Positions 42,804 through 51,747 of a stretch of DNA of 64,000 nucleotides are shown one piece after another (the first letter of the stretch is position 1; the number at the start of each line of letters is the position of its first letter). A model generated the notes under the pieces. The model did no database searches and had not been told where the DNA came from. It worked only from the letters and a program-made list of their open reading frames with translations. The DNA lies in assembly GCA_017399105.1 (NCBI GenBank), contig JAFQEJ010000053.1, positions 62,001 through 126,000 on the forward strand. The letters run 5' to 3'. This stretch comes from Clostridia bacterium. Lineage in GTDB: Bacteria; Bacillota; Clostridia; Oscillospirales; CAG-272. The position numbers and the translations under genes were made by a program.

Positions 42804-43637
42804 ATGTACATCTGCGATCAACATCTTCATACCAAATACTCTTTCGACGGAGATCGAGAAAAAGCGACGGTGAATAACATTACCGAAGCAGCTATTGCGG
42901 CAGGTCTCAGTGAAATCTGCATCACCGATCATTATGATATCAACGGTATCATAGAAAAAACATATCCTGATTACGATGCGGAAAACGCGCGAGCGGAAAT
43001 CTTTGCCGCAAAGGAAAAATATAAAAATAAACTTACAATCACATATGGAATCGAACTTGGTGAAGCGACACATTATCCGACAGAATCAAAAGAATTCTTA
43101 AAAAAATACCCATTTGAGTATGTTATCGGTTCGATTCACAACATCAAGGACGTTCCCGATTTTTACTATATTAATTTCACCGATATGACCGATGCGCTGA
43201 TCGCATCTTTGTGGGAACGTTATCTGAAAGAAATCGAGGAATTGGTTGATTTCGGTGGATTCAGCACACTGGCTCACCTGACCTATCCTATACGTTATGT
43301 CAATAAATACGGAAGACAATTTGATGTAAATAGGTATTACGACCGTATTGAAAGGATATATCGCAAGCTTATAACAAAAAACATAGCACTTGAAGTCAAC
43401 ACATCTGGACTGCGGCAGGGAATGGGTTGCACAATGCCCTACAGACAACTGATTGAGCTTTATTACGAGTGCGGAGGCAAAATGATTACCTGCGGCTCGG
43501 ATGCTCATACACCCGGCGATGTGGGTGTAGGGATCTTAGAAACATATAAAATGCTTATCAATATCGGTTTCAAAACGATTACGATATTCCGAAACAGAAC
43601 ACCTGAAATGATCTCAATTACGGAGGTACTATCATGA
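42804..43637 (+). CDS. PHP-domain phosphatase (histidinol-phosphatase type)
   Basis: A 277-residue PHP phosphoesterase. Metal-binding motifs are DQHLHTKYSFDG (residues 4-15), CITDHYD near 45, the GIELGEATHY glutamate, GSIHNIKD and the C-terminal CGSDAHTPGDVG. Length and motif order match HisK-type histidinol-phosphate phosphatases, but no other his genes are near, so another small phosphorylated substrate is possible. Start at 42804 follows CGGAGG. It overlaps the Lrp gene by ATGA and thus leads a three-gene operon with an aminotransferase. Confidence 0.85.
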   Translation: MYICDQHLHTKYSFDGDREKATVNNITEAAIAAGLSEICITDHYDINGIIEKTYPDYDAENARAEIFAAKEKYKNKLTITYGIELGEATHYPTESKEFLKKYPFEYVIGSIHNIKDVPDFYYINFTDMTDALIASLWERYLKEIEELVDFGGFSTLAHLTYPIRYVNKYGRQFDVNRYYDRIERIYRKLITKNIALEVNTSGLRQGMGCTMPYRQLIELYYECGGKMITCGSDAHTPGDVGVGILETYKMLINIGFKTITIFRNRTPEMISITEVLS

Positions 43638-44119
43638 ACGACAGCGAAAAGATTTTAAAATTACTTGAAAACGACAGCACACTTACCGCCGAACAGCTTG
43701 CCGCTATGTGTGAAAAGGAAGTCGGCGATATCAAAGATATGATTGAAAAATACGAGAAAGACGGCGTAATTCTCGGATACAAAACCATCATTGACTGGGA
43801 TAAAACCGATCGTGAATATGTAAGTGCACTGATTGAGCTGAAGGTTGCGCCACAGCGTGACCGTGGCTTTGATCGTGTAGCTGAAAAGATTTACAACTAT
43901 CCGGAAGTGCAAAGTGTCTACCTCATGTCTGGCAGCTTTGATCTGACGGTTATCCTTGAAGGCCGTACAATGAAAGAAGTCGCATATTTCGTTGCGCAGA
44001 AACTGGCACCCATGGAATTTATTGTGTCTACTGCCACCCATTTTGTTCTTCGTAAATACAAGGACAAGGGCGTCATCTACGGTTCTACCGAGGTTGATGA
44101 GAGAGGAAACTACTGCTAA
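43634..44119 (+). CDS. Lrp/AsnC family transcriptional regulator
   Basis: A 161-residue regulator. Residues about 5-60 are the winged helix (EKILKLLENDSTLTAEQLAA, EKYEKDGVILGYKTIIDWDK). The rest is the RAM ligand-binding domain (VSALIELKVAPQRDRGFDRV, SVYLMSGSFDLTVILEGRTM). It overlaps the genes on both sides (ATGA before, TAATG after). The pairing with an aminotransferase is the same as in Bacillus yugG-patA/alaT-like loci, so it probably senses an amino acid and controls this operon. Confidence 0.92.
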   Translation: MNDSEKILKLLENDSTLTAEQLAAMCEKEVGDIKDMIEKYEKDGVILGYKTIIDWDKTDREYVSALIELKVAPQRDRGFDRVAEKIYNYPEVQSVYLMSGSFDLTVILEGRTMKEVAYFVAQKLAPMEFIVSTATHFVLRKYKDKGVIYGSTEVDERGNYC

Positions 44120-45285
44120 TGGATTACAGCAAAGTATTATCAAAAAATGTTGTTGCACTTCAGCCATCGGGTATTCGCAAATTCTTCGATCTTCTCGATA
44201 ATATGCAGGATGTTATAGCACTGACAGTAGGACAGCCTGATTTTGTTACCCCATGGCATATCCGCGAAGCTGCAATCGAGAGCCTCGAGAAAGGAAAAAC
44301 CTACTACACCTCGAACCTTGGTTTGATGGAGCTGCGTACTGAAATTGCCAACTACATGAAACGCCGCTTTTCTCTCAGCTATAATCCTGCAAATGAAGTG
44401 GTTGTTACTGTCGGCGGCAGTGAAGCAATTGATCTTGCGATCAGAGCGCTTATTAATCCGGGCGATGAAGTAATTGTGCCAATTCCTTCTTTCGTTTGTT
44501 ATGATCCTCTTGTGCATATGGCTGGCGGTGTACCGGTTATTGTTCCTACACATGAGAAAGACAACTTTAAATTGACAGCAGAAACACTGAAAGCGGCGAT
44601 TACACCTCGTACTAAGCTTCTCGTACTGCCGTTCCCGAATAATCCGACGGGAGCTGTACTTGATCGCAATGATCTGGAAGCTATCGCAGATGTCCTTCGC
44701 AGCACTGACATTATGGTTCTTTCCGATGAGATTTATGCAGAACTCACATACGGAGCCAAGCATATCTCCATCGCATCACTTGATGGAATGAGAGAACGCA
44801 CAATCATTGTAAGCGGATTCTCCAAAGCATATGCAATGACCGGCTGGAGACTCGGATATACGCTCGCGCCTGCAGAAGTAACACAGCAGATGTTTAAAAT
44901 TCACCAGTATGGAATCATGTGCGCACCTACAACGAGCCAATATGCTGCTATAGAAGCACTTAAAAACGGTGATGAAGATATCGAATTTATGACCGATGAA
45001 TATAATCGCCGCAGACGCTATATTGTCAACGGACTTCAAAGCATTGGTGTCGAATGCTTTGAGCCCCTGGGTGCATTTTATGTCTTCCCCAATATCGGAA
45101 AATTCGGTATGAGCAGTGAAGAATTCTGCGAGAGACTTCTATATGAGCATAAGCTTGCAATTGTTCCCGGTACAGCATTTGGTGCATCCGGAGAAGGATT
45201 TGCAAGAATCTCATATGCCTATTCAATCAAGCATATCACTGCTGCACTTGAAAAAATGGAAGCTTTTATTAAGAAAATCAAATGA
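44119..45285 (+). CDS. Class I/II pyridoxal-phosphate aminotransferase (PatA/AlaT-like)
   Basis: A 388-residue aminotransferase. The PLP lysine is Lys236 in VSGFSKAYAMTGWRLGY. Other fold I marks are LTVGQPDFVTPWHIREAA, YTSNLGLMELR, LPFPNNPTGAVL and SDEIYAELTYG. C-terminal GEGFARISYAYS holds the carboxylate-binding Arg. The closest described group is PatA/alanine or aromatic aminotransferases. Its start shares one base with the stop of the Lrp gene. Confidence 0.92.
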   Translation: MDYSKVLSKNVVALQPSGIRKFFDLLDNMQDVIALTVGQPDFVTPWHIREAAIESLEKGKTYYTSNLGLMELRTEIANYMKRRFSLSYNPANEVVVTVGGSEAIDLAIRALINPGDEVIVPIPSFVCYDPLVHMAGGVPVIVPTHEKDNFKLTAETLKAAITPRTKLLVLPFPNNPTGAVLDRNDLEAIADVLRSTDIMVLSDEIYAELTYGAKHISIASLDGMRERTIIVSGFSKAYAMTGWRLGYTLAPAEVTQQMFKIHQYGIMCAPTTSQYAAIEALKNGDEDIEFMTDEYNRRRRYIVNGLQSIGVECFEPLGAFYVFPNIGKFGMSSEEFCERLLYEHKLAIVPGTAFGASGEGFARISYAYSIKHITAALEKMEAFIKKIK

Positions 45286-45286
45286 G

Positions 45287-45322
45287 AAAAAGGATGCTTT
45301 ATTAAGCATCCTTTTTCTTTTT
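45287..45322. terminator. Bidirectional terminator between the aminotransferase and metY
   Basis: AAAAAGGATGCTT (45287-45299) and AAGCATCCTTTTT (45304-45316) around TATT, with T tracts on both strands. It serves both convergent operons. Confidence 0.9.
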
Positions 45323-45329
45323 ACTCTAC

Positions 45330-46613
45330 TCATTTTTGTGAAGCTTCAAGTGCCTGCTTGATATCGGCAATAATATCATCGACATCTTCAATGCCGACAG
45401 ATAGGCGAATTAAATCTGCACCGACGCCTGCATCTTTTAACTGCTCATCATTCATCTGGCGATGTGTTGTGCTGGCAGGATGGAGCACGCAGGTACGGGT
45501 ATCTGCAACATGGGTTACCACAGCTGCAAGACGCAGTGTATCCATAAATTTTGTTGCCGCCTCACGTCCGCCTTTTACACCGAATGAGATGACACCGCAT
45601 GTGCCGTTGGGCATATACTTCTTTGCAATCTCATAATATTTGTTGCTTTCCAGACCGGGATAATTTACCCATGTAACAAGCTCATTTGCATCAAGAAATT
45701 CCGCAACCTGCTGTGCATTATCGCAGTGCTTTTTCATGCGGAGAGGAAGTGACTCCAAGCCGAGATTAAGCACAAAAGCCTGCTGCGGTGCCTGAATTGA
45801 GCCGAGGTCACGCATGAGCTGAACAGTTGCTTTGGTAATATAAGCTGCTTCACCAAATGTTTGCGCATAGCAGAGACCGTGGTAAGAATCATCGGGGGTA
45901 GTCATACCAGGGAATTTTTCGCTGTTGGCAATCCAATCGAATTTGCCGCTGTCCACAATTACACCACCTACAGTGGATGCATGACCGTCCATATATTTTG
46001 TCGTAGAGTGAGTTACAATATCGGCTCCGTGTTCAATCGGACGGCAGTTGACAGGGGTAGGGAAGGTGTTATCCACAATCAGCGGAACACCATTTTTGTG
46101 AGCTGCCTTTGCGAATTTTTCAATATCCAGAACGCAGAGCGAAGGATTGGAGATGGTTTCTGCAAAGAGTAATTTTGTATTAGGACGGAATGCTGCACAA
46201 ATCTCCTCTTCTGTCGAATCGGGCGAAATGAAGGTTACATCAATACCCATACGCTTCATTGTTACAGAGAGAAGATTATAGGTACCTCCGTATATCTGAG
46301 AAGAGCTTACTACATGATCACCGCAGCCGCAGATATTGAAGATGGCAAAGAAATTGGCAGCCTGTCCGGAAGAGGTTAGCATTGCAGCAGCGCCGCCCTC
46401 GAGGGTACAAATTTTTGCTGCAACACAGTCGTTTGTGGGATTCTGAAGCCTGGAGTAAAAATATCCGGATTTCTTCAGATCAAACAACTGTCCCATCTCG
46501 TCGCTTGACTCATATTTGAATGTAGTAGACTGATAAATCGGCAGAACGCGAGGCTCTCCGTTTTTTGGGGAATAGCCCGCCTGCACGCAGTTCGTATTGA
46601 TTTTATAAGACAT
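45330..46613 (-). CDS. metY: O-acetylhomoserine aminocarboxypropyltransferase (sulfhydrylase)
   Basis: A 427-residue Cys/Met-metabolism PLP enzyme that makes homocysteine from O-acetylhomoserine and sulfide (or methionine with methanethiol). Lys206 in THSTTKYMDGHAS binds PLP. VLPIYQSTTFKYES, GYFYSRLQNPTND, SSGQAANFFAIFNICG, SQIYGGTYNLL and VDNTFPTPVNCRPIEHGAD match the MetY subgroup, and a length near 430 separates it from the shorter MetB/MetC group. AAGGAG precedes the ATG. It follows the PH-domain gene by 20 bases. Confidence 0.93.
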   Translation of the reverse strand: MSYKINTNCVQAGYSPKNGEPRVLPIYQSTTFKYESSDEMGQLFDLKKSGYFYSRLQNPTNDCVAAKICTLEGGAAAMLTSSGQAANFFAIFNICGCGDHVVSSSQIYGGTYNLLSVTMKRMGIDVTFISPDSTEEEICAAFRPNTKLLFAETISNPSLCVLDIEKFAKAAHKNGVPLIVDNTFPTPVNCRPIEHGADIVTHSTTKYMDGHASTVGGVIVDSGKFDWIANSEKFPGMTTPDDSYHGLCYAQTFGEAAYITKATVQLMRDLGSIQAPQQAFVLNLGLESLPLRMKKHCDNAQQVAEFLDANELVTWVNYPGLESNKYYEIAKKYMPNGTCGVISFGVKGGREAATKFMDTLRLAAVVTHVADTRTCVLHPASTTHRQMNDEQLKDAGVGADLIRLSVGIEDVDDIIADIKQALEASQK

Positions 46614-46633
46614 GATTATAACTCCTTATGGTA

Positions 46634-47032
46634 TTATTCGTGTTCGTCGCCGAATTCTTCTTCACTTTCGGCGTCATCAAGTAATTCTCTGACACCGATT
46701 CGCCGCTCGAGTCTTTTGTGTTCGACCATATCCGAGAGCATATCTTTGACACACCTGGAATCCTTGATATGCAGAATATCAAATTCCGGACTGGTTTTGT
46801 CGCCTGAGCAGCAGTGTATGGTGCCAAGACCGAAGATTCTCTCCCAGAAAGCTCTCTTCAGTGTGATATCGGTGATACGGTATAGTCGAATTTCATCCTC
46901 ACTGCGGGACAAAAATCCCTGATCAATGATCAACTTTTCATCGGTCAACATATATCGCGTAAATGACCAAGGCAAACCAAATATGATACGCTTGCGATCC
47001 TTCCACACATAGGAAGCTTCTGCTTGTTTCAT
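46634..47032 (-). CDS. Small PH-domain (bPH2-like) protein
   Basis: A 132-residue soluble protein. The first 100 residues resemble bacterial pleckstrin-homology domains (DUF304/bPH2): WKDRKRIIFGLPWSFTRYML, the turn TDEKLIIDQGFLSRSEDEI, LYRITDITLKRAFWERIFGLG and a closing helix SRCVKDMLSDMVE. Unlike many family members it has no membrane helices. The tail is acidic (ESEEEFGDEHE). It lies between glnS and metY with 12- and 20-base gaps and is probably cotranscribed. Function is unknown. Confidence 0.78.
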   Translation of the reverse strand: MKQAEASYVWKDRKRIIFGLPWSFTRYMLTDEKLIIDQGFLSRSEDEIRLYRITDITLKRAFWERIFGLGTIHCCSGDKTSPEFDILHIKDSRCVKDMLSDMVEHKRLERRIGVRELLDDAESEEEFGDEHE

Positions 47033-47044
47033 AACAGCTCTCCT

Positions 47045-48694
47045 TTATTTTGCCGGTTTATAACCGTCTTTAAGCGTTACGATGCGGTTGAAAGTGTTGT
47101 TGTTTTTGGTATCCTTACAGAAATATCCGGTGCGCACAAACTGGAATTTATCGCCGGGTTTAGCGTCAACCAAAGACAACTCCAGCTTACAGGAACTCTT
47201 TTTGATGACAGACTCTGGATTGAGATAATCGGTGTATTCCTTATCCTCGGGAAGCTTACTGGGATCCTCAAGTGTGAGCAGATTGTCGTACAGCATTACA
47301 TCTGCATCAATGGTGTTTGCAGCTGAGAGCCAGTGAATTGTGCCCTTGATCTTTCTGCCGTCTACAGGAATACCACAGCCGGTCTCAAGATCAGCCGTAA
47401 CATGGATTTCCTTGATGCTACCGTCCTCATTTTTAATAATTTCACCGCACTTGATGATATAAGCACCCATGAGACGCACCTCGCCATCAGGTTTCAAGCG
47501 GAAGAACTTGGGAGGCGGAACCTCAGCAAAATCCTCAGCGTCGATATAAATCTCGCGAGTGAAGGGAAGTGCTCTTGTACCCAACTCAGGATGCTGCGGA
47601 TGATTGGGAACTTCAAAAGTCTCGCTCTTATCCGCAGGATAATTATCGATTACAACCTTAATAGGATCCAGAACCGCAATTCTGCGGGGAGCGCTTTCAT
47701 TCAGCTCATCACGGATGCAGGCCTCCATGAGACGGATATCAACAAGACTGTTAGCCTTCGCCACACCGACACGGGAACAGAAATCAAGAATGGAAGCACC
47801 GGTATAACCGCGTCTGCGCAGTCCGCAGAGTGTTGGCATACGGGGATCATCCCAACCATCAACAGTTCCCGATTCAACCATCGAACGAAGGAATCGCTTG
47901 GAGAGAACAGTATTTGTGATGTTCAGACGTGCAAATTCAATCTGGCGGGGTGTATGAGGAACGCTGACATTTTCAACAACCCAGTTATAAAGCGGACGGT
48001 GTATTTCAAATTCCAGTGAGCAGAGCGAGTGTGTGATTCCCTCAATCGCATCCTGAATGGGATGCGCGAAGTCATATGTGGGATATATACACCACTTGTT
48101 GCCGTGGCGGTGATGATGCATATGCTTGATGCGGTAGATAACCGGATCACGCATCCAGAAGTTTCCTGATGCGAGATCGATTTTGGCACGCAGTGTGTAC
48201 TTTCCGTCGGGGAATTCACCGTTCTTCATTCGCTCAAATAGGTCGAGATTTTCTTCAATCGGACGGTCTCTCCAGGGAGAAATCGCAGGATGTGTCAGAT
48301 CTCCGCGGTATTCATCCATCTGGTCGGGAGTAAGTTCGCATACATATGCAAGTCCCTTGTTTATTAGTTCAACTGCATACTCATAATCCTTTTCAAAATA
48401 GTCGGATCCGTAATAGAATCTGTCGCCCCAGTCAAAACCGAGCCAGTGAATATCTTCTTTGATGGCGTCTACATATTCAGTGTCTTCTTTTGCAGGATTT
48501 GTATCATCCATGCGAAGGTTGCAGAGACCCTCATATTTCTTGGCTACACCGAAATCAATGGTAATTGCTTTGCAGTGACCGATATGAAGATAACCGTTCG
48601 GTTCCGGAGGGAAGCGAGTGTGTATTTTTGTGACCTTGCCGGATGCAAGATCTTCGTTTATAAATTCTTCAATAAAATTGGATGCTTCAACCAT
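47045..48694 (-). CDS. glnS: Glutaminyl-tRNA synthetase
   Basis: GlnRS (549 residues) charges tRNA(Gln) directly. The class I signature HIGH is residues 37-40 in PPEPNGYLHIGHCKA. MDDTNPAKED and the KMSKS equivalent VLSKRF follow. The anticodon-binding beta-barrels at the C-terminus (FFRLKPDGEVRLMGAYIIK, LSLVDAKPGDKFQFVRTGYF) set it apart from GluRS. GlnRS is uncommon in Firmicutes, which normally use GatCAB; both are present here. The gene starts 14 bases after gltX. GGAG lies 9 bases before the ATG. Confidence 0.96.
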   Translation of the reverse strand: MVEASNFIEEFINEDLASGKVTKIHTRFPPEPNGYLHIGHCKAITIDFGVAKKYEGLCNLRMDDTNPAKEDTEYVDAIKEDIHWLGFDWGDRFYYGSDYFEKDYEYAVELINKGLAYVCELTPDQMDEYRGDLTHPAISPWRDRPIEENLDLFERMKNGEFPDGKYTLRAKIDLASGNFWMRDPVIYRIKHMHHHRHGNKWCIYPTYDFAHPIQDAIEGITHSLCSLEFEIHRPLYNWVVENVSVPHTPRQIEFARLNITNTVLSKRFLRSMVESGTVDGWDDPRMPTLCGLRRRGYTGASILDFCSRVGVAKANSLVDIRLMEACIRDELNESAPRRIAVLDPIKVVIDNYPADKSETFEVPNHPQHPELGTRALPFTREIYIDAEDFAEVPPPKFFRLKPDGEVRLMGAYIIKCGEIIKNEDGSIKEIHVTADLETGCGIPVDGRKIKGTIHWLSAANTIDADVMLYDNLLTLEDPSKLPEDKEYTDYLNPESVIKKSSCKLELSLVDAKPGDKFQFVRTGYFCKDTKNNNTFNRIVTLKDGYKPAK

Positions 48695-48708
48695 GTTGAT
48701 TCACTCCT

Positions 48709-50358
48709 TCAGATTGTTTCAGCATATGCTGTAATTCTTGCTTTTACACGATCAGCACCGAGAATACGCATGATCTCATACATGTCGGGAGAACTTGCCT
48801 TGCCGGTTACAGCAATTCGAAGGAACATGCTGATATCACCGACATGCCCCTTGTATTCTTCGGGATTTTTCTTATATAGCTTTGTCTCGGGCGCATAACC
48901 AAGCTCGCTTGCCAGTGCCTTAATTTTATCAAACCAGGAGATTTGATCGTCTTCTTCAGAATAGATTTCAAGATATTTGTTCAGTGCAGCTTTAATATCT
49001 GCTTTGTCAAACTTATCTGGTATTTCATCGATAATACTGAAATATTCATCCCACAGGAATCCCATATATGACTGCACCTCATTCCAGCGGGCGATATCCT
49101 TTCTGGGCTTTGCACCGCCGCGGCCGATGGAAAGCGCTGCTATAGCCATATCAGCGTCCACAGTCAGTTTATCGGCAAAGTCAGCATCAAAATCCTTAGC
49201 CCATGCCAATACATTTTCGTAGACTTCTTCTGCAGTCATACGTGAGATGACATTCTTTGAAATATCATTCAGCTTGTCCATATCAAACAATGAGCCAGAA
49301 ACAGACATTTTCTTTGTAGTAAACTTAAAATCTTCAATCGGGGCTGTAGGATTTGCGATTCGCCACTCTTCAAAGTTGGAGTTCAGAAGTGTGATCAGAT
49401 ACTCACGGGTTACCGCCGCGGGATAGCCTTGTTCATGGTAGAAGGTTGCGGCAAATTCAGGGTCTTTTCTCTTTGAAATTTTTCGTTTATTGCCATTGTC
49501 CAGCTTCATAACCTGTGCGGTATGACAGTATTTGGGGAGTTTGAAACCAAGCGCCTTGAAAAGCTGAATGTGAAAGGGAAGAGTAGACAGCCAACTTTCG
49601 TCGCGGACAACATGAGTTGTGCCCATCAGGTGATCATCTACTGCATGTGCAAAGTGATAGGTAGGAATACCGTCGCTCTTCAGAATAACATGGTCAATGT
49701 CGTTTTCGGTAACATTGATTTCACCCTTAATCTGATCATTGAACTTCATTTTATTTTCGATGCTGCCCTCAGATCTGAAGCGAAGCACAAACGGAACGCC
49801 TGCATTGAGCTTCTCTTCGATCTTTTCAATGGGAGCATCGCGCCATACTGCGTACTCACCGTAATAACCGGGAGTTAATTTCAGTGCTTCCTGCTTCTCA
49901 CGCATTGCGGCAATCTCTTCTTCGGTACAGAAACAAGGATAAGCCTTGCCTTCACGAATCAATTGCTTCGCATATGTTTGATAAATTTCAGCACGTTCAG
50001 ACTGTCTGTAGGGACCGTACGCGCCCTTATCTTCGCCGTTCTTGATAGCTCCCTCGTCGAAATTTACACCAAGCTTCGCAAGTGTATCAATGATGAGCTC
50101 CACTCCATTGGGAACAGTTCTTTTTGCATCGGTGTCCTCTATTCTAAGGTAGAACACGCCGCCGGAGGTGTGGGCGAGCCGCTCATCGGTAAATGCACCG
50201 TAAAGATTTCCAAGATGAAGAAATCCGGTAGGGCTGGGAGCGAAGCGCGTGACCTTTGCTCCTTCGGGAAGCTGGCGCTTAGGATAGCGAGCTTCCATAT
50301 CCTCGGGGAGCGTATGAATATTAGGGTAGAGCAGATCAGCAAGATAGTTGTTGTCCAT
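48709..50358 (-). CDS. gltX: Glutamyl-tRNA synthetase
   Basis: GluRS of 549 residues. The HIGH motif reads HLGN in FAPSPTGFLHLGNLYGAF; LRIEDTDAKRTVPNGVE and the KMSKS site KRKISKRKDPEF follow. The C-terminal third holds the helical anticodon-binding domain. I place the start at ATG 50358 because AGGA lies 9 bases upstream; TTG 50364 is also in frame. Whether it is discriminating or charges tRNA(Gln) with Glu cannot be told by eye. It forms an operon with glnS and the PH-domain gene. Confidence 0.94.
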   Translation of the reverse strand: MDNNYLADLLYPNIHTLPEDMEARYPKRQLPEGAKVTRFAPSPTGFLHLGNLYGAFTDERLAHTSGGVFYLRIEDTDAKRTVPNGVELIIDTLAKLGVNFDEGAIKNGEDKGAYGPYRQSERAEIYQTYAKQLIREGKAYPCFCTEEEIAAMREKQEALKLTPGYYGEYAVWRDAPIEKIEEKLNAGVPFVLRFRSEGSIENKMKFNDQIKGEINVTENDIDHVILKSDGIPTYHFAHAVDDHLMGTTHVVRDESWLSTLPFHIQLFKALGFKLPKYCHTAQVMKLDNGNKRKISKRKDPEFAATFYHEQGYPAAVTREYLITLLNSNFEEWRIANPTAPIEDFKFTTKKMSVSGSLFDMDKLNDISKNVISRMTAEEVYENVLAWAKDFDADFADKLTVDADMAIAALSIGRGGAKPRKDIARWNEVQSYMGFLWDEYFSIIDEIPDKFDKADIKAALNKYLEIYSEEDDQISWFDKIKALASELGYAPETKLYKKNPEEYKGHVGDISMFLRIAVTGKASSPDMYEIMRILGADRVKARITAYAETI

Positions 50359-50383
50359 AATCAATCGTCCTTTATATTTGTAG

Positions 50384-51001
50384 TTATTTCATAAAAACAT
50401 TATTCAGCCGTTCATTCTGAAGAGATGAGGAAGATCCGTGTCCGGGATACACCCGATAATCTCCCTCGAGTGATTTTAATTTGTTCAGAGAACGCATGAG
50501 TTCAAAATGATCACCGCCATACAGATCACAGCGACCGGCACTTCCTGCAAAGAGTGTGTCGCCGGTAAAAAGGGAAGTGGCAATCTTATACGTAACTGAA
50601 CCTTCGGTATGTCCCGGTGTATGAACAACTTCAAAATGATCATTACCGAAAGGAATCAGATCACCGTCATCCAGCAGACAGTCAGCAGGCATAAATGGCT
50701 TATCGATACCTGCGAAGGAACGCATATAGCTGATATCAGGATTTATAAGGCATTCCGCGTCAAGTCTGTGAATATACACCGGAACGCGGAGAGTAGTCTG
50801 TAAGTCACCAATCGCCATGATATGATCAAAATGACCATGGGTCAGAAGAATATAATCCGGTGTCAGATTTTTATCTGCAAGCTTGTTTATAAAAAATTCT
50901 GCGTCGCCACCCGCATCAATTATGACACAGTGATTGTCTTCATCAATCACGAAATAGCAATTGGTAAACATTGTACCGCGCTTGAATGTAAGAATTTTCA
51001 T
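50384..51001 (-). CDS. MBL-fold metallo-hydrolase (glyoxalase II-like)
   Basis: A 205-residue metallo-beta-lactamase fold enzyme. The metal motif THGHFDHIMAIG (H-x-H-x-D-H), HTPGHTEGSV and FTGDTLFAGSAGRCDLYGG are complete, and YPGHGSSSSL supplies the last His. It belongs to the short YcbL/GloB-like group that hydrolyses thioesters such as S-lactoylglutathione analogues. It lies just upstream of gltX with a 25-base gap. AAGG precedes the ATG. Confidence 0.88.
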   Translation of the reverse strand: MKILTFKRGTMFTNCYFVIDEDNHCVIIDAGGDAEFFINKLADKNLTPDYILLTHGHFDHIMAIGDLQTTLRVPVYIHRLDAECLINPDISYMRSFAGIDKPFMPADCLLDDGDLIPFGNDHFEVVHTPGHTEGSVTYKIATSLFTGDTLFAGSAGRCDLYGGDHFELMRSLNKLKSLEGDYRVYPGHGSSSSLQNERLNNVFMK

Positions 51002-51167
51002 GATGAACCTTATTTGAGTATAAAGATTATAATATAATATTATATCATAAAAGCGCGGATATGTCTATATTCGGAAGAAAATTTCCGGAAGAAAAGAATG
51101 AATGGGCATCAAAAACAAATCGCATTAATTATATCAAACATAAATTTTATCTAATATGGAGCAGCGT

Positions 51168-51701
51168 TCACTTATATAGTACACAACACGTATATGCAAG
51201 AGTGTTTTTTTCGTGATAATACGGAACATTTGCCTTTTTGCAGACATTACTGACCATCAAGCCATATGCCTCCATAGACGGAAAAACATTTTCGGGAAAT
51301 CTGCAAGGTGCGTCAGGATATGTACACTTTGAGCAAAGTCTGCACCCGCCGCATCCCATCGGCAATATTTCCATTTTAGGTTTTAATTCCGCTACGATTT
51401 TTTCAAGCGCGATTCTGATTCGCTCTCCGGCATCCTGCATTGCTTCCACATCAAAATCATCTTCCATCTGAGCTATGCACTGAAGAACAAGACAATATTG
51501 ATATCCTTTGATTTTTTTGTACGAATCCTCAATTGTTCCGATTGCAGGCGGACATGACCAGCTTTTATTATATGCGCCGCACTTGCCTGCTGCACACATA
51601 TCTCTTACTTCGGGCATAAATTTTAGATTTTCAGCCTCTGTAATCCCCATTGCATCAAATCCGCATTCCTTTGCCAATTGAATCATTTCTTCAGATGTCA
51701 T
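51168..51701 (-). CDS. DUF2284 cysteine-rich putative metal-binding protein
   Basis: A 177-residue protein of the DUF2284 family. Conserved cysteines lie in RDMCAAGKCGAYNKSWSCPP and in a second cluster GCGGCRLCSKCTYPDAPCRFP, which look like iron-sulfur or zinc sites. AYGLMVSNVCKKANVPYYH is the family's third block. The role of DUF2284 is not known; it is often found in anaerobes. GAGGTG precedes the ATG. It is followed by a gene-poor gap of 166 bases to the MBL gene. Confidence 0.85.
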   Translation of the reverse strand: MTSEEMIQLAKECGFDAMGITEAENLKFMPEVRDMCAAGKCGAYNKSWSCPPAIGTIEDSYKKIKGYQYCLVLQCIAQMEDDFDVEAMQDAGERIRIALEKIVAELKPKMEILPMGCGGCRLCSKCTYPDAPCRFPENVFPSMEAYGLMVSNVCKKANVPYYHEKNTLAYTCCVLYK

Positions 51702-51747
51702 AATTACACCTCATTATTTAACATCAAAAATGTATTAGATAAAATAA

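Noticed and set aside
48709-50358. HLGN instead of HIGH in GluRS as a sign of inactivity
   Set aside because: Bacterial GluRS often has HIGN-like variants, and the KMSKS-type site KISKR is intact.
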